64,000 nucleotides of DNA from Piliocolobus tephrosceles (taxonomy: Eukaryota; Chordata; Mammalia; Primates; Cercopithecidae): the NCBI RefSeq assembly GCF_002776525.5, contig NC_045443.1, positions 51,143,387 through 51,207,386 of the forward strand, given 5' to 3'. Positions 35,921 through 47,127 of the stretch are shown piece by piece. The notes below the pieces were generated by a model. The model did not search any database. It was not told the DNA's origin and saw only the letters and a program-made list of their open reading frames with translations. The first letter of the stretch is position 1. Each line of letters opens with the position of its first letter. The position numbers and the translations under genes are program-made.

Positions 35921-36899
35921 CTAACCCAACTCCATCAAGGCCAAAGAGATATTCTGTTTCTTGTTGTAAGTTGGGTTTCCCAGCTCAGTTCAGCTCAAGG
36001 GAGGGGAAGACAGTGGCACCAAGGAGCTGAACCCCCAAGTAGCCTCTCCCCAACCAAACACATCCTTCATCCTCCCCCATGCCTTGAAATCGCAGCCTCC
36101 TTAAACCGCCCCGCTAGACCGAAAAGGAAAAGGAAAGAACGGGAGAGGGGGAGGAGCAGAGACTTGGGAGGGGGCCTATGGAGCTGGGGTCGGTGCTGCC
36201 AGCTGCAGCTGTCTCCCCCCAACTTTCCTCCCCCGCAACACACATACTATACACACTCTCCCCAGCCCTTCTCCACCCCACAGAAGAAAGATCCACAGAG
36301 ATGCAGGAGAAAACTAGCCCCTGCCCCCACCCCTGGCATTTGGTCCCCTCCTGGGGACAGGAGAGGCAAAGAAGGGCAGGCGTGGCTGGGTCTGGGAAGA
36401 CTCCTACCCTGCCGCCTCCAGAGCCTGCATCTCAGCCTCAGCTCCTGCCTATTTTCCCTGGCCACAGACTGGGACTCTTCCTTTCTGACCCTGAAATTGC
36501 ACCCCTCCTTCAGATTCACTCTACCCTGCCTCAGTGCACCATATCTCTGGAGGCATCACCTGTCCCTTCCCCCCCCCCAGCCAACCTCCATGCCCCCTCT
36601 TCTTCACCCACACTGATAATTTCCTACTTGACTAAAGCCCCCCTTTACTACACCACCATGGGACAGTCTGATGGAAAGCAGAGGGCTGGGCACAAACCCT
36701 CAATTGAAGGAGGAGGGTAGCAACCAACTTATTGGGGGGAGGAATCCAAGTTGTCTGATATTCCTCTACAATCACACTGCCCCCTCTGGAATTCCTGCAT
36801 CCGACCCCAAAGAAATTGCTTTCTCCCGTCCCTCCGTTGCTTTTTTCCCGTTCCAAAAACAGCCTACAATTTTATTTAATGAAAGACACATTTATGAAC

Positions 36900-37945
36900 A
36901 ATCAAATGATCCTCATAAAAATTTTATTGAAGGACGTAAAAACAAGCTACTTGCCCACGACCGAGGTCGCTCTCTTGCCTTGCCCGCTCTCACCCTGGCT
37001 CTCTGCAGACAGAGCCCAAGAGTGACTTCTTTTTTAGGGGGTGGGGGTGGGGAAAGTGTCACAGAGATGGAGTTGGGGGCAAAGGAGGGTGAGCAGGAAG
37101 ATGGGATGGGGACGCCCCACTTAAGTTGTGTAGATCTCTCCTACACTTCTTCAAGCTGGCAAAGAAAGATAAATATAGACAATAAATTTAAAATAAAGGC
37201 GCCTGTTTATCTGTGCCAAAGCAAAAAGAAGACTTCTGAGGCTGCTGATAAAGGTGTATGAGATCCTGAGGTTCTACCCCTCCCACCCAGGGAGCACCTT
37301 TCCCAGGCTTCCCCAGCCCAGATTTGGGGGGCTGAGTTGGCCAGTGGCAGAAGAACGCTCCTCTTCCCTCCTTCCTTCCCTGTATCTCAGCTTCCCCAGT
37401 CCCCTCCCACCCTCCCTCACCGCTGCTGCTGCTTCTGAAAGAAATACATACATACACACTATTTAAAAACGCATTTTTAAAAGCCACGTTCCGAACTGAC
37501 AATCGCTGATCTCGGCTCGCGCAGAGACTGCGGGAGCGTCGGGGCAGACAGAGACGGATTACGTCAAGAAATAGTTCCTCCACCTACCTCGGTCGGCCTC
37601 CCCGCCCCTGCGGGGCTCCCGCGCCCAGCTCGGCCCTTGGGGTCCGAGAACCCTGGCTTCGGGGACTGGCATTTTCACCCCATTAAAAAATCCTCATGGT
37701 TGGGGGGAGGCCATCTGCTTATGGGTGGACATGGGCACAGGGGCTTCTCAGATGAGCTAGGAGCCGTCCTGAGCGGGTGACCGGTGCCTTGGGTCCAGAG
37801 TTCCGGACCCCCAGGAAATCGCAGGTCGCGGGGAGCAGCAGAGGGAAGGGGGTGGGAGAGGGGGAAAAAAAGCAAGGAAAAAAAAGCCCCTGCGCATTGA
37901 TCCGCGCCGTATTTTTGGGTAAATACGATCACGTGGGGGCCGGGG
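36900..37945 (-). ncRNA. HOXC-AS1: Candidate HOXC-AS1 antisense lncRNA
   Basis: Human HOXC-AS1 is a short spliced lncRNA starting head-to-head with HOXC9. The minus strand here offers a plausible two-exon model. Exon 1 runs from the HOXC9 promoter zone (about 37940) to 37588 and is followed by GTAGGT. Exon 2 starts at 37434 after TTTCTTTCAG and ends near 36900 behind an AATAAA (plus-strand TTTATT at 36923-36928). The position agrees with my memory of the human gene. Splice and end positions are inferred. Confidence 0.4.
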
Positions 37946-38066
37946 AGCCAATGAGCTGCGGGGAAAAGGCTGGAAAAATAATTACCTGCCTTGATTGTTC
38001 TGTGAGCAGATAAAAAGTACATATACAGTTCATACAATAATCTTATGTATGTAAAACCCCGTTACG
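37930..38066 (+). promoter_or_regulatory. HOXC9: HOXC9 proximal promoter and 5' UTR
   Basis: A perfect E-box CACGTG in GATCACGTG (37930-37935) is followed by a CCAAT box (37948-37952), then AT-rich sequence with a TATA-like GATAAAAAGT near 38009. The E-box/CCAAT pair repeats the HOXC11 promoter arrangement. Confidence 0.6.
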
Positions 38067-38604
38067 ATGTCGGCGACGGGGCCCATCAGTAACTATTACG
38101 TGGACTCGCTCATCTCTCACGACAATGAAGACCTCCTAGCGTCCAGGTTTCCGGCCACTGGGGCTCACCCCGCCGCCGCCAGACCCAGCGGTTTGGTGCC
38201 GGACTGTAGCGATTTTCCGTCCTGTAGCTTCGCGCCCAAGCCGGCAGTGTTCAGCACGTCGTGGGCGCCCGTGCCCTCGCAGTCGTCCGTGGTATATCAC
38301 CCGTACGGCCCCCAGCCCCACCTCGGCGCCGACACGCGCTACATGCGGACTTGGCTCGAGCCGCTGTCCGGCGCCGTCTCTTTCCCCAGCTTCCCGGCCG
38401 GGGGCCGTCACTACGCGCTCAAGCCGGACGCCTACCCCGGGCGCCGCGCGGACTGCGGCCCGGGCGACGGCCGCAGCTATCCGGACTACATGTACGGCTC
38501 TCCCGGGGAGCTGCGCGACCGCGCCCCGCAGACACTGCCCTCGCCCGAGGCGGACGCGCTCGCCGGCAGCAAGCACAAAGAGGAGAAGGCCGACCTGGAC
38601 CCCA
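38067..38604 (+). CDS. HOXC9: HOXC9 coding exon 1 (residues 1-179 plus first base of codon 180)
   Basis: Homeobox protein Hox-C9 is a nuclear transcription factor that sets thoracic motor-neuron and axial identity and restrains limb-level HOX programmes. It begins MSATGPISNYYVDSLISHDN, the HOX9 N-terminal activation motif, and ends ...SKHKEEKADLDP. The donor CCCA followed by GTAAGT lies at 38604/38605. With 40291-40535 it gives 783 nt, 260 codons plus stop, equal to human. It appears nearly identical to the human protein I remember (an Asp for Glu in CGPGDGRS). Codon 180 (Ser) is split by the intron. The frame continuing to 39071 is intron. Confidence 0.97.
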
Positions 38605-40290
38605 GTAAGTTGGGAGCAATTTTCCTTTACAACCGGCGCGGGAGGGGAGGGGAGGACGGGCGGGGGCAGCCGGATTACAGCCCTCCCGAACCGTGCAGGG
38701 AGCTCGGGAGAGGGGCGAGGGGGCGAGGACTCAATAAAAGCGAATTACCTTGGGGAGCTTTCAGGGGCAGGAGGTCTGAGAAGGGGGCCCAGGGAGACAG
38801 GTTGGGAGAGGGCCGAGGGGAGCTCCTCTCTCAGGAGATGGCTTTGATGAGAGACCCCTGCCCCCTCCTCCCAGCCCAGGCTTTTTGGCTCAGTCACCAC
38901 TTTCGAAGAAATGCAGACAGGGCCAGGGGATGGGGCTGGGGGCGAGGTTCAGTTTATGATTTGAGATGGGATGGGGAAGAGGTGAGGAGGACACGGGGCA
39001 CAGAGGAGATACCCCCAGCGAGAAGAATTACCCCTGCTTCCCAGTCAGCGTGGAGGTCCTCACCCCACTAGAGATTCATAAAACAGAAGGTCCATGGACT
39101 TCTCCCCCAGGAGCACTGGGTGAGGGGTCTGAGATATTCCGAAGCCTGGGAACTTGGGGAGATCAGGACTTTCAAAGAGAAGTGGGGACAAAAGTGGGGT
39201 CTGAGTCTCCTTAAACTTGAGAACCCTCTTCTGAGGGTCTTGGAGGTTAAGGGTTGAGAATGGGGATCAGGGATGAGGAGTGGGCATCACCCCAGATTAG
39301 AGAATTCTACACACACACACACACACACACACACTCCAATCAGGGAGACAGGCACCTTCTGAGGATTGCACAGGAGGGCTAGGGTGGGGGGCAGGTGGGA
39401 GCTGCAGGGCCAGAAAAAGGGGAAAGAAGGAGAAACAGCAGGGGAGGGGGTGCAGCCCCCTGGGTGTGAGGAAGTGTCTGGGGGAGTCCCAGGAGGGGGC
39501 TGCAGGAAGTCTTTTCCTCCAACCCCATAAGGGGCCAGGGCCTAATTATACCCCTCTGAAGGCTTCCCTCCCTGCCCTCAGCTACTCCCATAAACCTGAA
39601 ATTGGAGGCTTGGCTCCTGCAGAGCCTGTCCTAGGGCTGGCAGGAGGGGGGCACTGGAGGCCAAACAGGAAAACTAAGATATAGGGGAGCCTGGCCCCAA
39701 GGCCAGCAGTTCTCTGGGGAGAGGAGAAAGACTTTTCCCGTTTCAGCATCACCCTGAGAATTCGCCTCAGCAGGGTTGAACTCCAAGCGGGAGGAGGGTG
39801 CTGCAGAGGGAGGTGAGGGGTTTAGGGACTCTCAGGGTCAGGAAGCAGAACTGCTAAAATTTCAGGACTTGGTCGTGGGCTGGGAGGATGGGAGGGGGCA
39901 GAGGAGGAGGGAAGTGGGGAGGAGAGAGACCTTGCTATAAAAATAAAAAACAAGGGAGAGAAGCGTTTATGGGCCTATGAAATGGTTGGGAATTTGGACT
40001 TTTTATGAGGATATTCTCAAATTACTACTCTTGAAGCTGAGGACCAGACTGGAGGGGCTTTGATAGCTTTGGATTTCCTACAGTTTTAGGTGCTGGAAAC
40101 AGAAAAGGGGGAAGCTGGGGAGGGGACAGAATGCAAAACGAGGAAGGAGGAAAATTCCTAAAGCAAAATGTGTCCAAATTCAGGTTCAGTTATTGCGTTT
40201 GGGGAGCCTGGCTGAGTCTGGGGGTAGAGTAGCAGAAGTCCTGGGCTGGAAAGGGGCTCCACTGACCCCTGCTTGTGTTTGGCCCTCCAG
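38605..40290 (+). other. HOXC9: HOXC9 intron
   Basis: A 1,686-base GT-AG intron (GTAAGT ... TTTGGCCCTCCAG). It is G-rich with a CA microsatellite at 39309-39334. No gene inside. Confidence 0.92.
39309..39334 (+). repeat. (AC)n microsatellite in HOXC9 intron
   Basis: Thirteen AC units. Confidence 0.95.
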
Positions 40291-40535
40291 GCAACCCCGT
40301 GGCCAACTGGATTCACGCCCGCTCCACGAGGAAGAAGCGCTGCCCCTACACCAAGTACCAGACGCTGGAACTGGAGAAGGAGTTTCTCTTCAATATGTAT
40401 TTAACCAGGGACCGTCGGTATGAGGTGGCCCGGGTTCTCAATCTCACCGAGCGGCAGGTCAAAATCTGGTTTCAGAACCGAAGGATGAAGATGAAAAAGA
40501 TGAATAAAGAGAAAACCGACAAGGAGCAGTCCTAA
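40291..40535 (+). CDS. HOXC9: HOXC9 coding exon 2 (homeodomain)
   Basis: Encodes residues 180-260. The PBX-contact motif ANW (Trp186) lies in SNPVANWIHARS. The homeodomain is about 192-251 ([20 protein letters not shown] ... [11 protein letters not shown]). The tail is NKEKTDKEQS. The TAA stop is at 40533-40535. It is intact, with the typical group-9 signature. Confidence 0.98.
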
Positions 40536-41200
40536 ACACTGCCCAGCCTGCTGCCTCAGCACAGCCAAGGGAAAAACAAAAACCCCACAAAATACCCCAA
40601 CACAGGCGGGGGAGAGACGAAAAAGAAAAGGAAAGAGCAAGATAGAGAAAAGCCAATCAGCTTAAAAAGAAAAAAAAAGGAAGGGGAAAAGAAAACTCTT
40701 GCGATTTGGGAGGGTTCAGTGTTGAGATATTGGTGTTTTAGAGTTAGTTCTACCCAGCGAGGAGGAGGCGGGGAGAGAAACTGCGTTCTCTTTCCCCAGC
40801 GCAACCGAAATAAATGACACACACAAATGTGATTTTTTTTCTCCTTTCTTCAGAGAAGCCAGTACTTGAATTGCTATATTTCTATTTTTTCCCCCTGTAT
40901 CGTATTTGGTCCAGGCCATCCCTCCCCGGGCCTGGGGCGCTCTGCGTGCAGATTTTGTACAACAACAACAAAAAGACACACACACACACATCATAATGAT
41001 TCTCAGCCCAGGAGCTGAGGGGCGAGGGCTGGGGACCATGCCGCGGGCTGGGTCGGCTGTGCAGGCCGGCAGCTTGGGCTGTACATAGCAGTGTTTCTTC
41101 TTATCCCCAGCGTTTGTCCCCAGCGTCTGTCCTGTAACGTGCTTCTGTTTGTTATGGTAGAACAGCCCTGTGTTAATATATCGAAGTCACTTAAAAAACC
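40536..41200 (+). other. HOXC9: HOXC9 3' UTR (end uncertain)
   Basis: An AATAAA lies at 40809-40814. From memory, the human gene extends some 400 bases further, to about the equivalent of 41200, where no perfect signal is seen. Both ends may be used. An ACAACAACAAC/CACACA stretch is at 40959-40990. Confidence 0.5.
40809..40814 (+). terminator. HOXC9: HOXC9 candidate poly(A) signal
   Basis: AATAAA 274 bases after the stop, followed by a T-rich stretch. It may be a proximal signal. Confidence 0.55.
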
Positions 41201-43993
41201 AGAAACCCAACTGTATCCAGTTCTCGTTATTTCTCCTCCCTATGGTTCCCAGTCTGCTGTTGTGGAGGAGGCAAGTGCTCAGGTCGTCTAGCGGAGGCTG
41301 GAGCCAGAGAATGGGCTCCTTCTACCTTGGAAGGGCAAATGCCTGCTGCTTCTCTCCAGTCAGGGAGGGGTGGGGGGGCTCTGGGGGCGGGGTGGAGGCT
41401 GCTGAGGCCCAGGCCCAGCTTGTGCTTGCCCCGGCTGGCTGCCTACAAGTTTCCTGGTGGCTAGATGGAGTGCGGGGGAGAGGCACGGCATGAATGGCTT
41501 TCCTTGGCTGTAATTAATTGTAATAATTTATGAGTACAAGAGATCGGAGGGAAGAGATAGGTGAAGATGAAAGTTGGGTGCTGGGTGAGGGCCCAGGCTG
41601 GATTCTTGCCTGGCTGCATTGGTGCTTTGGTGCTTCCAGGGATGGCTGGGAAAAAAGGCTGGGAGGGGGTATGCGACTAGTAGGAAGGCCAGGCAGGCCT
41701 CAGGGAGCAGGACAGGCACTGGGGACTGCAGTGGGAGAAAGAGAAGAAAAACAGAGTGAGAGAGAAGAGACGGGACATGGAGAGAGGAAAGAAAAGGAAG
41801 AAAGGAAAAAAGGAAGGAAGGAGAAAGATGGCAAAGCCAATACAATCAGAATTAGATGTAGTTTCTACTTCTCAATGCAGTCTCAGCTCCTCTCTCTCTT
41901 TCTCCTAGTTCTTTTCTTCCCAATTTCTGTCTCCCCTACTCTGGTATTTAGTTTGAATGTTTGTCTAGGGGTGACTGGGTCATGCTGTGCAGCTGCAGCA
42001 TTTCTGGGGGATGGTGTGCCCAAGGCCCAAGGAAGCTGGCCAGAGATTAGCCAGGAGTGGGTGCTCCCTGGTGGCTGTGGGACCCCAAGCGCAAAGGTGT
42101 GGGGATGTGTGTGTAACAGCCCGGTGGGGCTGATCGGCTGTACTGCACCCCAGAGCGCCTTCCTAGAACCAGCAGTTTTAATCTGCTAATCAGAAGCAGA
42201 CACAAGCTGCGGGTATGCCTCGGCCCAGCGCCCCCTTTCTCGGAAATCCCCCAATCTGGAAAGTATTAAAATCAGGCTGTTTGAAATATAGAAATATAGT
42301 CCTTTAATATCTCAAGCTGCCCATTCTGCCAAAGGTGCAGGATGTCGCTCTGAATATTTGGGGGATACCTCCGTGAAAAAAAAATAATTAGAGACCCCAG
42401 CCCATGTGCTGCTCCCCGTAGCATCACCTTACAGGATGGTGAGACACTTGTAGGGACCAGCCCCTTCCCCATCATTTGAATCTTCTACTCTCTCCTTCTA
42501 TTTAAAAACTCCAATTTCGGTGACTGGAGGAAGGTAGGAAGGGGTGAAAATTTTGTTTCGATAATAGTGGGGGGCAATCAAGTCGCAACAAGGGACTTCG
42601 CAGTCGCTGAAGCACCAGCTCCTCTTTCAAGCTTAGGAGACCGCCTGCCCAATTCCAGAAGCATTGTTTTCTTGGTCCATTTGAAAGGTGCTTTGCCTAT
42701 AGTTTTTCTCCTTCCTCACACCTCTCTTTGGCCATTTTGCTGTTCTGGAACTCTGACTCCTGTTCCCCACCCAGTGGAGGCCAAGACACCCCTCTCTCCC
42801 CTGGTCGGGAGAGCCAGGATGCGGGCTTCTCTCCCAGACCGAGAGCGGCGTTTCCGGGCTTCCACCCCGCCCCTGCTCCCAGGCTCTGTCGCCTCCCCTC
42901 AGCGTCCATCAGCGCGGCCTGCTTCCTGCAGCCGGCCTGAGCGGCCTTACTGCGGGCAGGAAGGAGGGCCGCCGGCTTGGAGGACCCTGAGGAAATCACG
43001 GGATGCAGAGCAGGCCCACCCGGCCCGGCCCACTGTTCAATCCCAGCCCAGCCTGCAGGTCAGGATTGGAATCATTTTTTATTCGCTATCATTTACGAAT
43101 TAAAACAACAACACAACTTGCATCTGGGGAAAGAAATGAAAGCTGGGGGTAGAGAGGGGCTAGCAAACGCCCTCTTCCCCTAATCTTCCCCTCCCACCTC
43201 TCCTCTGCTCCTTTGTCAGAATCACAAAACCCTAAAGGTTGTTCCACTTGGGAAGGCAGCGGATAGGTACATTTCCGCAGCCCCGAAATGCCACTTTTAT
43301 GGCGCTGTTTGTCTCCCTGTTCTGAGTTCTGAATGGGGCCGAACAAAACAGCAGCGCGGAGCTGGCTAGACGTCTGGGCTTAATTGTTTTATGGTTTAAA
43401 TAAGGTGGACACTCTTCCCTTTGAAATCGGATTATAGGAATGTTTTGTCTATGGCCCACGGAGAACAGGACCTCACTGGCTGAGAGGGAGAGGTGGTGAG
43501 CGCGCGCGCGAGAGGGATGGGCTACAAACCAGGGGTCAAACAGCCTGGAGAAGTCAGAGTCCCACCCCAAAGTCCTGCAGGAGGCGGCGGAATAGTCGGT
43601 GCGGGGCCAGCATCAGGGTAAGAGGAGCGAGGACTTTAGGGTGCGCGCCACGGGCAGGCGGTCGTGGGAGCCTCGGAGTGTGCATCCGCGTTCGCGGAGA
43701 TGTTCCAAGCCCAGAAATGCGCCTGAATGGGGGTAGATCGCGGTAGTTGCTTTGCTTAGAGTCTCTTAATTCGAGAAGGGAGGGTAACAAAAAGAGAAAA
43801 CCGTGTGGAACCTTTCACAAGGTTTTATTTCAAGAACTTAGAAAACAAAAGAACAGCAGTCCTGGGGCAACTCCCTTCCCGGGAATCTCTCTCCTGCGCA
43901 CCCATCTGGAGATTCCTTCCTCCCACTTCCCACCTTTGGGGCAAGCCTGGGACCTCTGTTAGCTTTTTCCCAGTCGGACTGCATTGGAGCAAA

Positions 43994-44016
43994 TGGACGC
44001 GAGGTGGCGCTGTTGC
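43994..44016 (+). promoter_or_regulatory. CTCF-like site upstream of the HOXC8 enhancer
   Basis: GCGAGGTGGCGCTGTTGC carries the CTCF core and shares AGGTGGCGCTGTT (44002-44014) with the site before HOXC10, same strand. It lies 3.1 kb upstream of the HOXC8 ATG and about 100 bases before the enhancer. Confidence 0.5.
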
Positions 44017-44119
44017 TCAATGATAGAGGCGGCCGTGCCCCGGGCCGCCCTGGCCGCACTGACATTTGAGGCCCGGCCCGCAGCCGCTGCGAGAAGGCCC
44101 CGCGCGTCGTCCGGCCCGG

Positions 44120-44330
44120 CCCCACTGACTCTGAGCAAATCAATCCTCTCACCTGCGAGGTGTAAATAATTCGCGAGTGGCAGCGGGAGATGGGCCCTCG
44201 CTCTGGCAGCGGACTCAGAAGGCTCGGGAGGGCAGGCATCAAAAATAATCGCTTTGTGGAGGAGATAAGTGCAAAGCAGGCAGCGAGTAATTAACACAAA
44301 AAGGCAGAATGACCCGGACAAACGAACATA
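44120..44330 (+). promoter_or_regulatory. HOXC8: Probable HOXC8 early enhancer
   Basis: An enhancer of about 200 bp lying about 3 kb upstream of Hoxc8 is known in mouse to start thoracic expression. The segment at the same distance here (47128 minus 3.0 kb) contains AAATCAATC, an inverted repeat CACCT-GCG-AGGTG (44150-44162), TAAATAATTCGC, CTTTGTGG (TCF-like) and GTAATTAAC. Assignment is by position and site content, not alignment. Confidence 0.5.
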
Positions 44331-46688
44331 AATCCGTGGTACCTATGAGGGCGGTGCAGGCCTCGGGGAGAGGGACAGAGACGGCCTCGGCGAGGATGGC
44401 TGCTTTCGGTTCCTTTATTTCCAGGCTCGGGGAGCGAAATAAACCAGATAACGTGTAAAAGAAAGCAAACAAACAAATGAAAGAATGGCGAGGAACCCCT
44501 AAAAGGGGAAACCAAGTCCGGCCAGGGGTTGCGGGACTGGTGGGCTCTCCGGGCAGGCGGCGGTGGCGGCACACTCGGGACAGTCGCATTCCAAGACACA
44601 AAGGCCCGAAAGAATAGCTCTCTGGCAGGGTTTTCGCTGGACCATAAAATGTCGAAATATCCCCCCACCCCACCCCCTAAATGATAAGGCGCAGGCCCCA
44701 GAGCGGATCCAGCCCTCTGGGCCTCCTTTTTCCAGGCTGGGAAGAGAAAGTATTTATGACAGTCTCCAGTGACCCAGATGCTGGGAGCCCAGAGTCCACT
44801 GTGTTCATCGCAGCACCCGAAGAGCAGGCTCAGAAAAGGCAGGGCTGAAACCAAAGCTGAAGTGAGCTGTGGTAGGGGTAGAGACGCCCTGTCCTGACTC
44901 CCACTGTTCTGGACCCTAGGGAGGCCTGTGGCCCTGGCACAGCCCTCTTCTGACCCTTCCCTCCTGCTGCTTCAATGCCAGAGTTGCGGCTGTCTAAGAG
45001 TTTGGGCAGCTCCTGATATGGGGGCGGGATTCCCTGAATGCAGGGGATCCTGGAAGGAGCCTGCACCAGTGAATCTCCTTTGGGAATTTGACAGAGAGTG
45101 GCCATTTCCCCAGCAATTAGTTAGATAATAGAGGGACTGGGTTGGGTGGGGGGAGGTGTTCATTTTCTCTAAACCATCCTGTCCTGAACCGCCATTCCTT
45201 TTTCCATCTCCAGAGCTGGGCTCCGGATGAGGAAGGAAAAGATCTGGTTGCCTAACCACCTCCTTCCTCATCCAACCCTGAAACCCCCAGGATGTGGAAG
45301 AAAAACAGGTAGCATTTTGTTTTCATAATGCAAAGACCTAAAGATTCATCTGTGTTTGTCAGGCATGTGTGCGTGTGTGCCTGGGTGTGCACATGTGCGC
45401 ACAGTGCCTATGAGGTGGCAGGGATGCTTCCAGGCATGTGTGTGCTAGTTTACACTGAGCATGGACTTGATGTGTCTCAGGGTGAGAAGCAGCACGTACA
45501 GTGCGTGTGTGTCCTGAGTGTGCTCCAGGATTTCCTGGGTGTAACAGCCTCACACACTAGTGAGGGAGAGGACTGGAAAAATAATTCTTATTCATCTTTT
45601 TCATTTGTATGCACACAACACGCATGTATTCTCACTTTCTCCCTTTTTCTCTCTATCTGTGTTAAGCCCAAATCACTATACACACTTATGGCCAGAGAAG
45701 GGTGCTGATGGACTAAGGTTCTTTAATCCATTAGAATTAACTTAAATGTATTCAGTCTTGGGGTTGGGGGAACCCTCCAGGGAAAGTGTGGATAAATATT
45801 TAAAGAGTGTCTGTTGACAGTTTCCATCCACATCCTGGCCTGGGCAGCCTGCCTGGGGACGAGGGGGCTGCAGTGAAGCCAGGGCCCCCACCAAGCTGAA
45901 CTGGCATTTCCTCTGGTATGGGGGTATGTGGGGACAAGTAAGAGGCCTGCTCCAGTCCCCTTCAACTCAGATGCAAATAGTCTCCTAAGAAGAAATGTCC
46001 TGAATCAGCCCAACTAGAAGCCAGGGACACACAGCTGCCCTTTCCTTTTAGTCTCCATAAGCAGCTTTGCTCTCAGAGCCCCTAGCCAAGCTTGTGGCCA
46101 TTGCCTGGGTTTCCTGCTCCATGCAGGGGCTGGTGTCTGAAAGGGCAGTGTGGCCCTGACTGGGTATATGGAGTTTTCCCCAGCCCCACCGCCTCTGACC
46201 CTCTCCTCTACCCATAGCAGGTAGCAAGAGAGTCTCCAGGATCCAAGGAAGAAGACAGAACAGATTTGGACCCTGGAGAGGGGCCAGGGGATGGAGGGTC
46301 TGACGCCCGAAGTATTTAGGGGTATGATGTGCTTGTTCCTCCTCAAAGTCTCCAGACTTAGGGACCCCCTAGGGACCCCATCTTTTGGGTTAGAGGCCCT
46401 GCTCTGGCTTGCAGGTATTCATCCCCTTGGAGATCTTATACCTGTTGAGGTAACCTAGGTTGACCTGCTGGCTCAGGTATCTCTCTCTCTCTCTCTGAGC
46501 AGAAGGAAAAGAGAAGCGAGGTTGGGGGCGAGAGGCACCTTCACATCTAAATTCGTACCCTGGAAAAGCTGGCCCCAGCCATTAGCTGGGGCTGGCTCAC
46601 CAGCCCCCTTCACACACCACACACCCCCATCCCTCCCCCTCTCCTCCCCTCCCCTTCCTCCAGGTCCCCCCAGCCCCGCACCCCCCCT

Positions 46689-46694
<6 letters not shown>

Positions 46695-46727
<33 letters not shown>
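46695..46727 (+). repeat. (CT)n microsatellite upstream of HOXC8
   Basis: About sixteen CT units following a C-rich stretch, just upstream of the HOXC8 5' UTR. GAGA-type tract on the other strand. Confidence 0.95.
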
Positions 46728-46729
<2 letters not shown>

Positions 46730-46739
46730 CTGTCTTCAT

Positions 46740-47127
46740 GTCGTGGATTGATGAACGCGAATCGCGTGTAAGCGCCGCCACCGCCGGGAGTCTGAGGAAT
46801 TCGCCTGGGCTGTTAAAGGAAAGAGCTAAGTGAGAGAGCGCGAGCTCTACCTACCGACAGTGAGGAGCGCCGTCGCCGCCGCCGCCCGCTCGCCGCCCGC
46901 CGCCGCCGCCCGCGCCCCAGCCCCGGGAGCTCTGCTGAACCGGCCGAGCTCAGCACCGAGGCGCCCCCCAACCTGCCCAGCCCCCAGCCCACCAGCCCAG
47001 CCCAGCCCAGTCCCGGGGAGCCAGCCGGCCTGGGGTTTGGTCCCGGGGGGAGGGGGAGTTTCGGGGGTACCGGGCGGAGTAGTCGCGAGCCAGAGGGGAG
47101 GGGGCCGCGGGTTTTCATGTACCCAGC
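46740..47127 (+). promoter_or_regulatory. HOXC8: HOXC8 promoter and 5' UTR region
   Basis: GC-rich sequence with CCG repeats (46868-46912) leading to the ATG. A weak TATA-like TTAAAGG is near 46813. The CT microsatellite lies directly upstream. The exact start of transcription is not determinable. Confidence 0.5.

Larger units (their letters stand above)
29749..36899. other. MIR196A2 to HOXC9 upstream intergenic region
   Basis: Seven kilobases without a protein gene I can support. It contains an AT-rich segment with HOX/CDX-like sites (31600-31860), a GC-rich CpG-dense zone (about 31900-33600) and an exact PBX/MEIS decamer at 35911-35920. Human HOXC-AS2 maps hereabouts from memory, but I could not resolve its exons. 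Long frames on both strands in the GC-rich zone do not resemble any family. Confidence 0.55.
41201..46740. other. HOXC9-HOXC8 intergenic region
   Basis: No coding gene. It holds an AT-rich element near 43370-43450, a CTCF-like site at 43994-44016 and the probable HOXC8 early enhancer at about 44120-44330. A purine tract is at about 41740-41830. Long frames at 41530-42189 and 44239-44854 are accidental. Confidence 0.55.

Noticed and set aside
41530..42189. 219-codon frame between HOXC9 and HOXC8
   Set aside because: Contains a Glu/Lys/Arg-rich stretch from a purine tract, has no recognisable domain, and no gene is known at this position in mammals.
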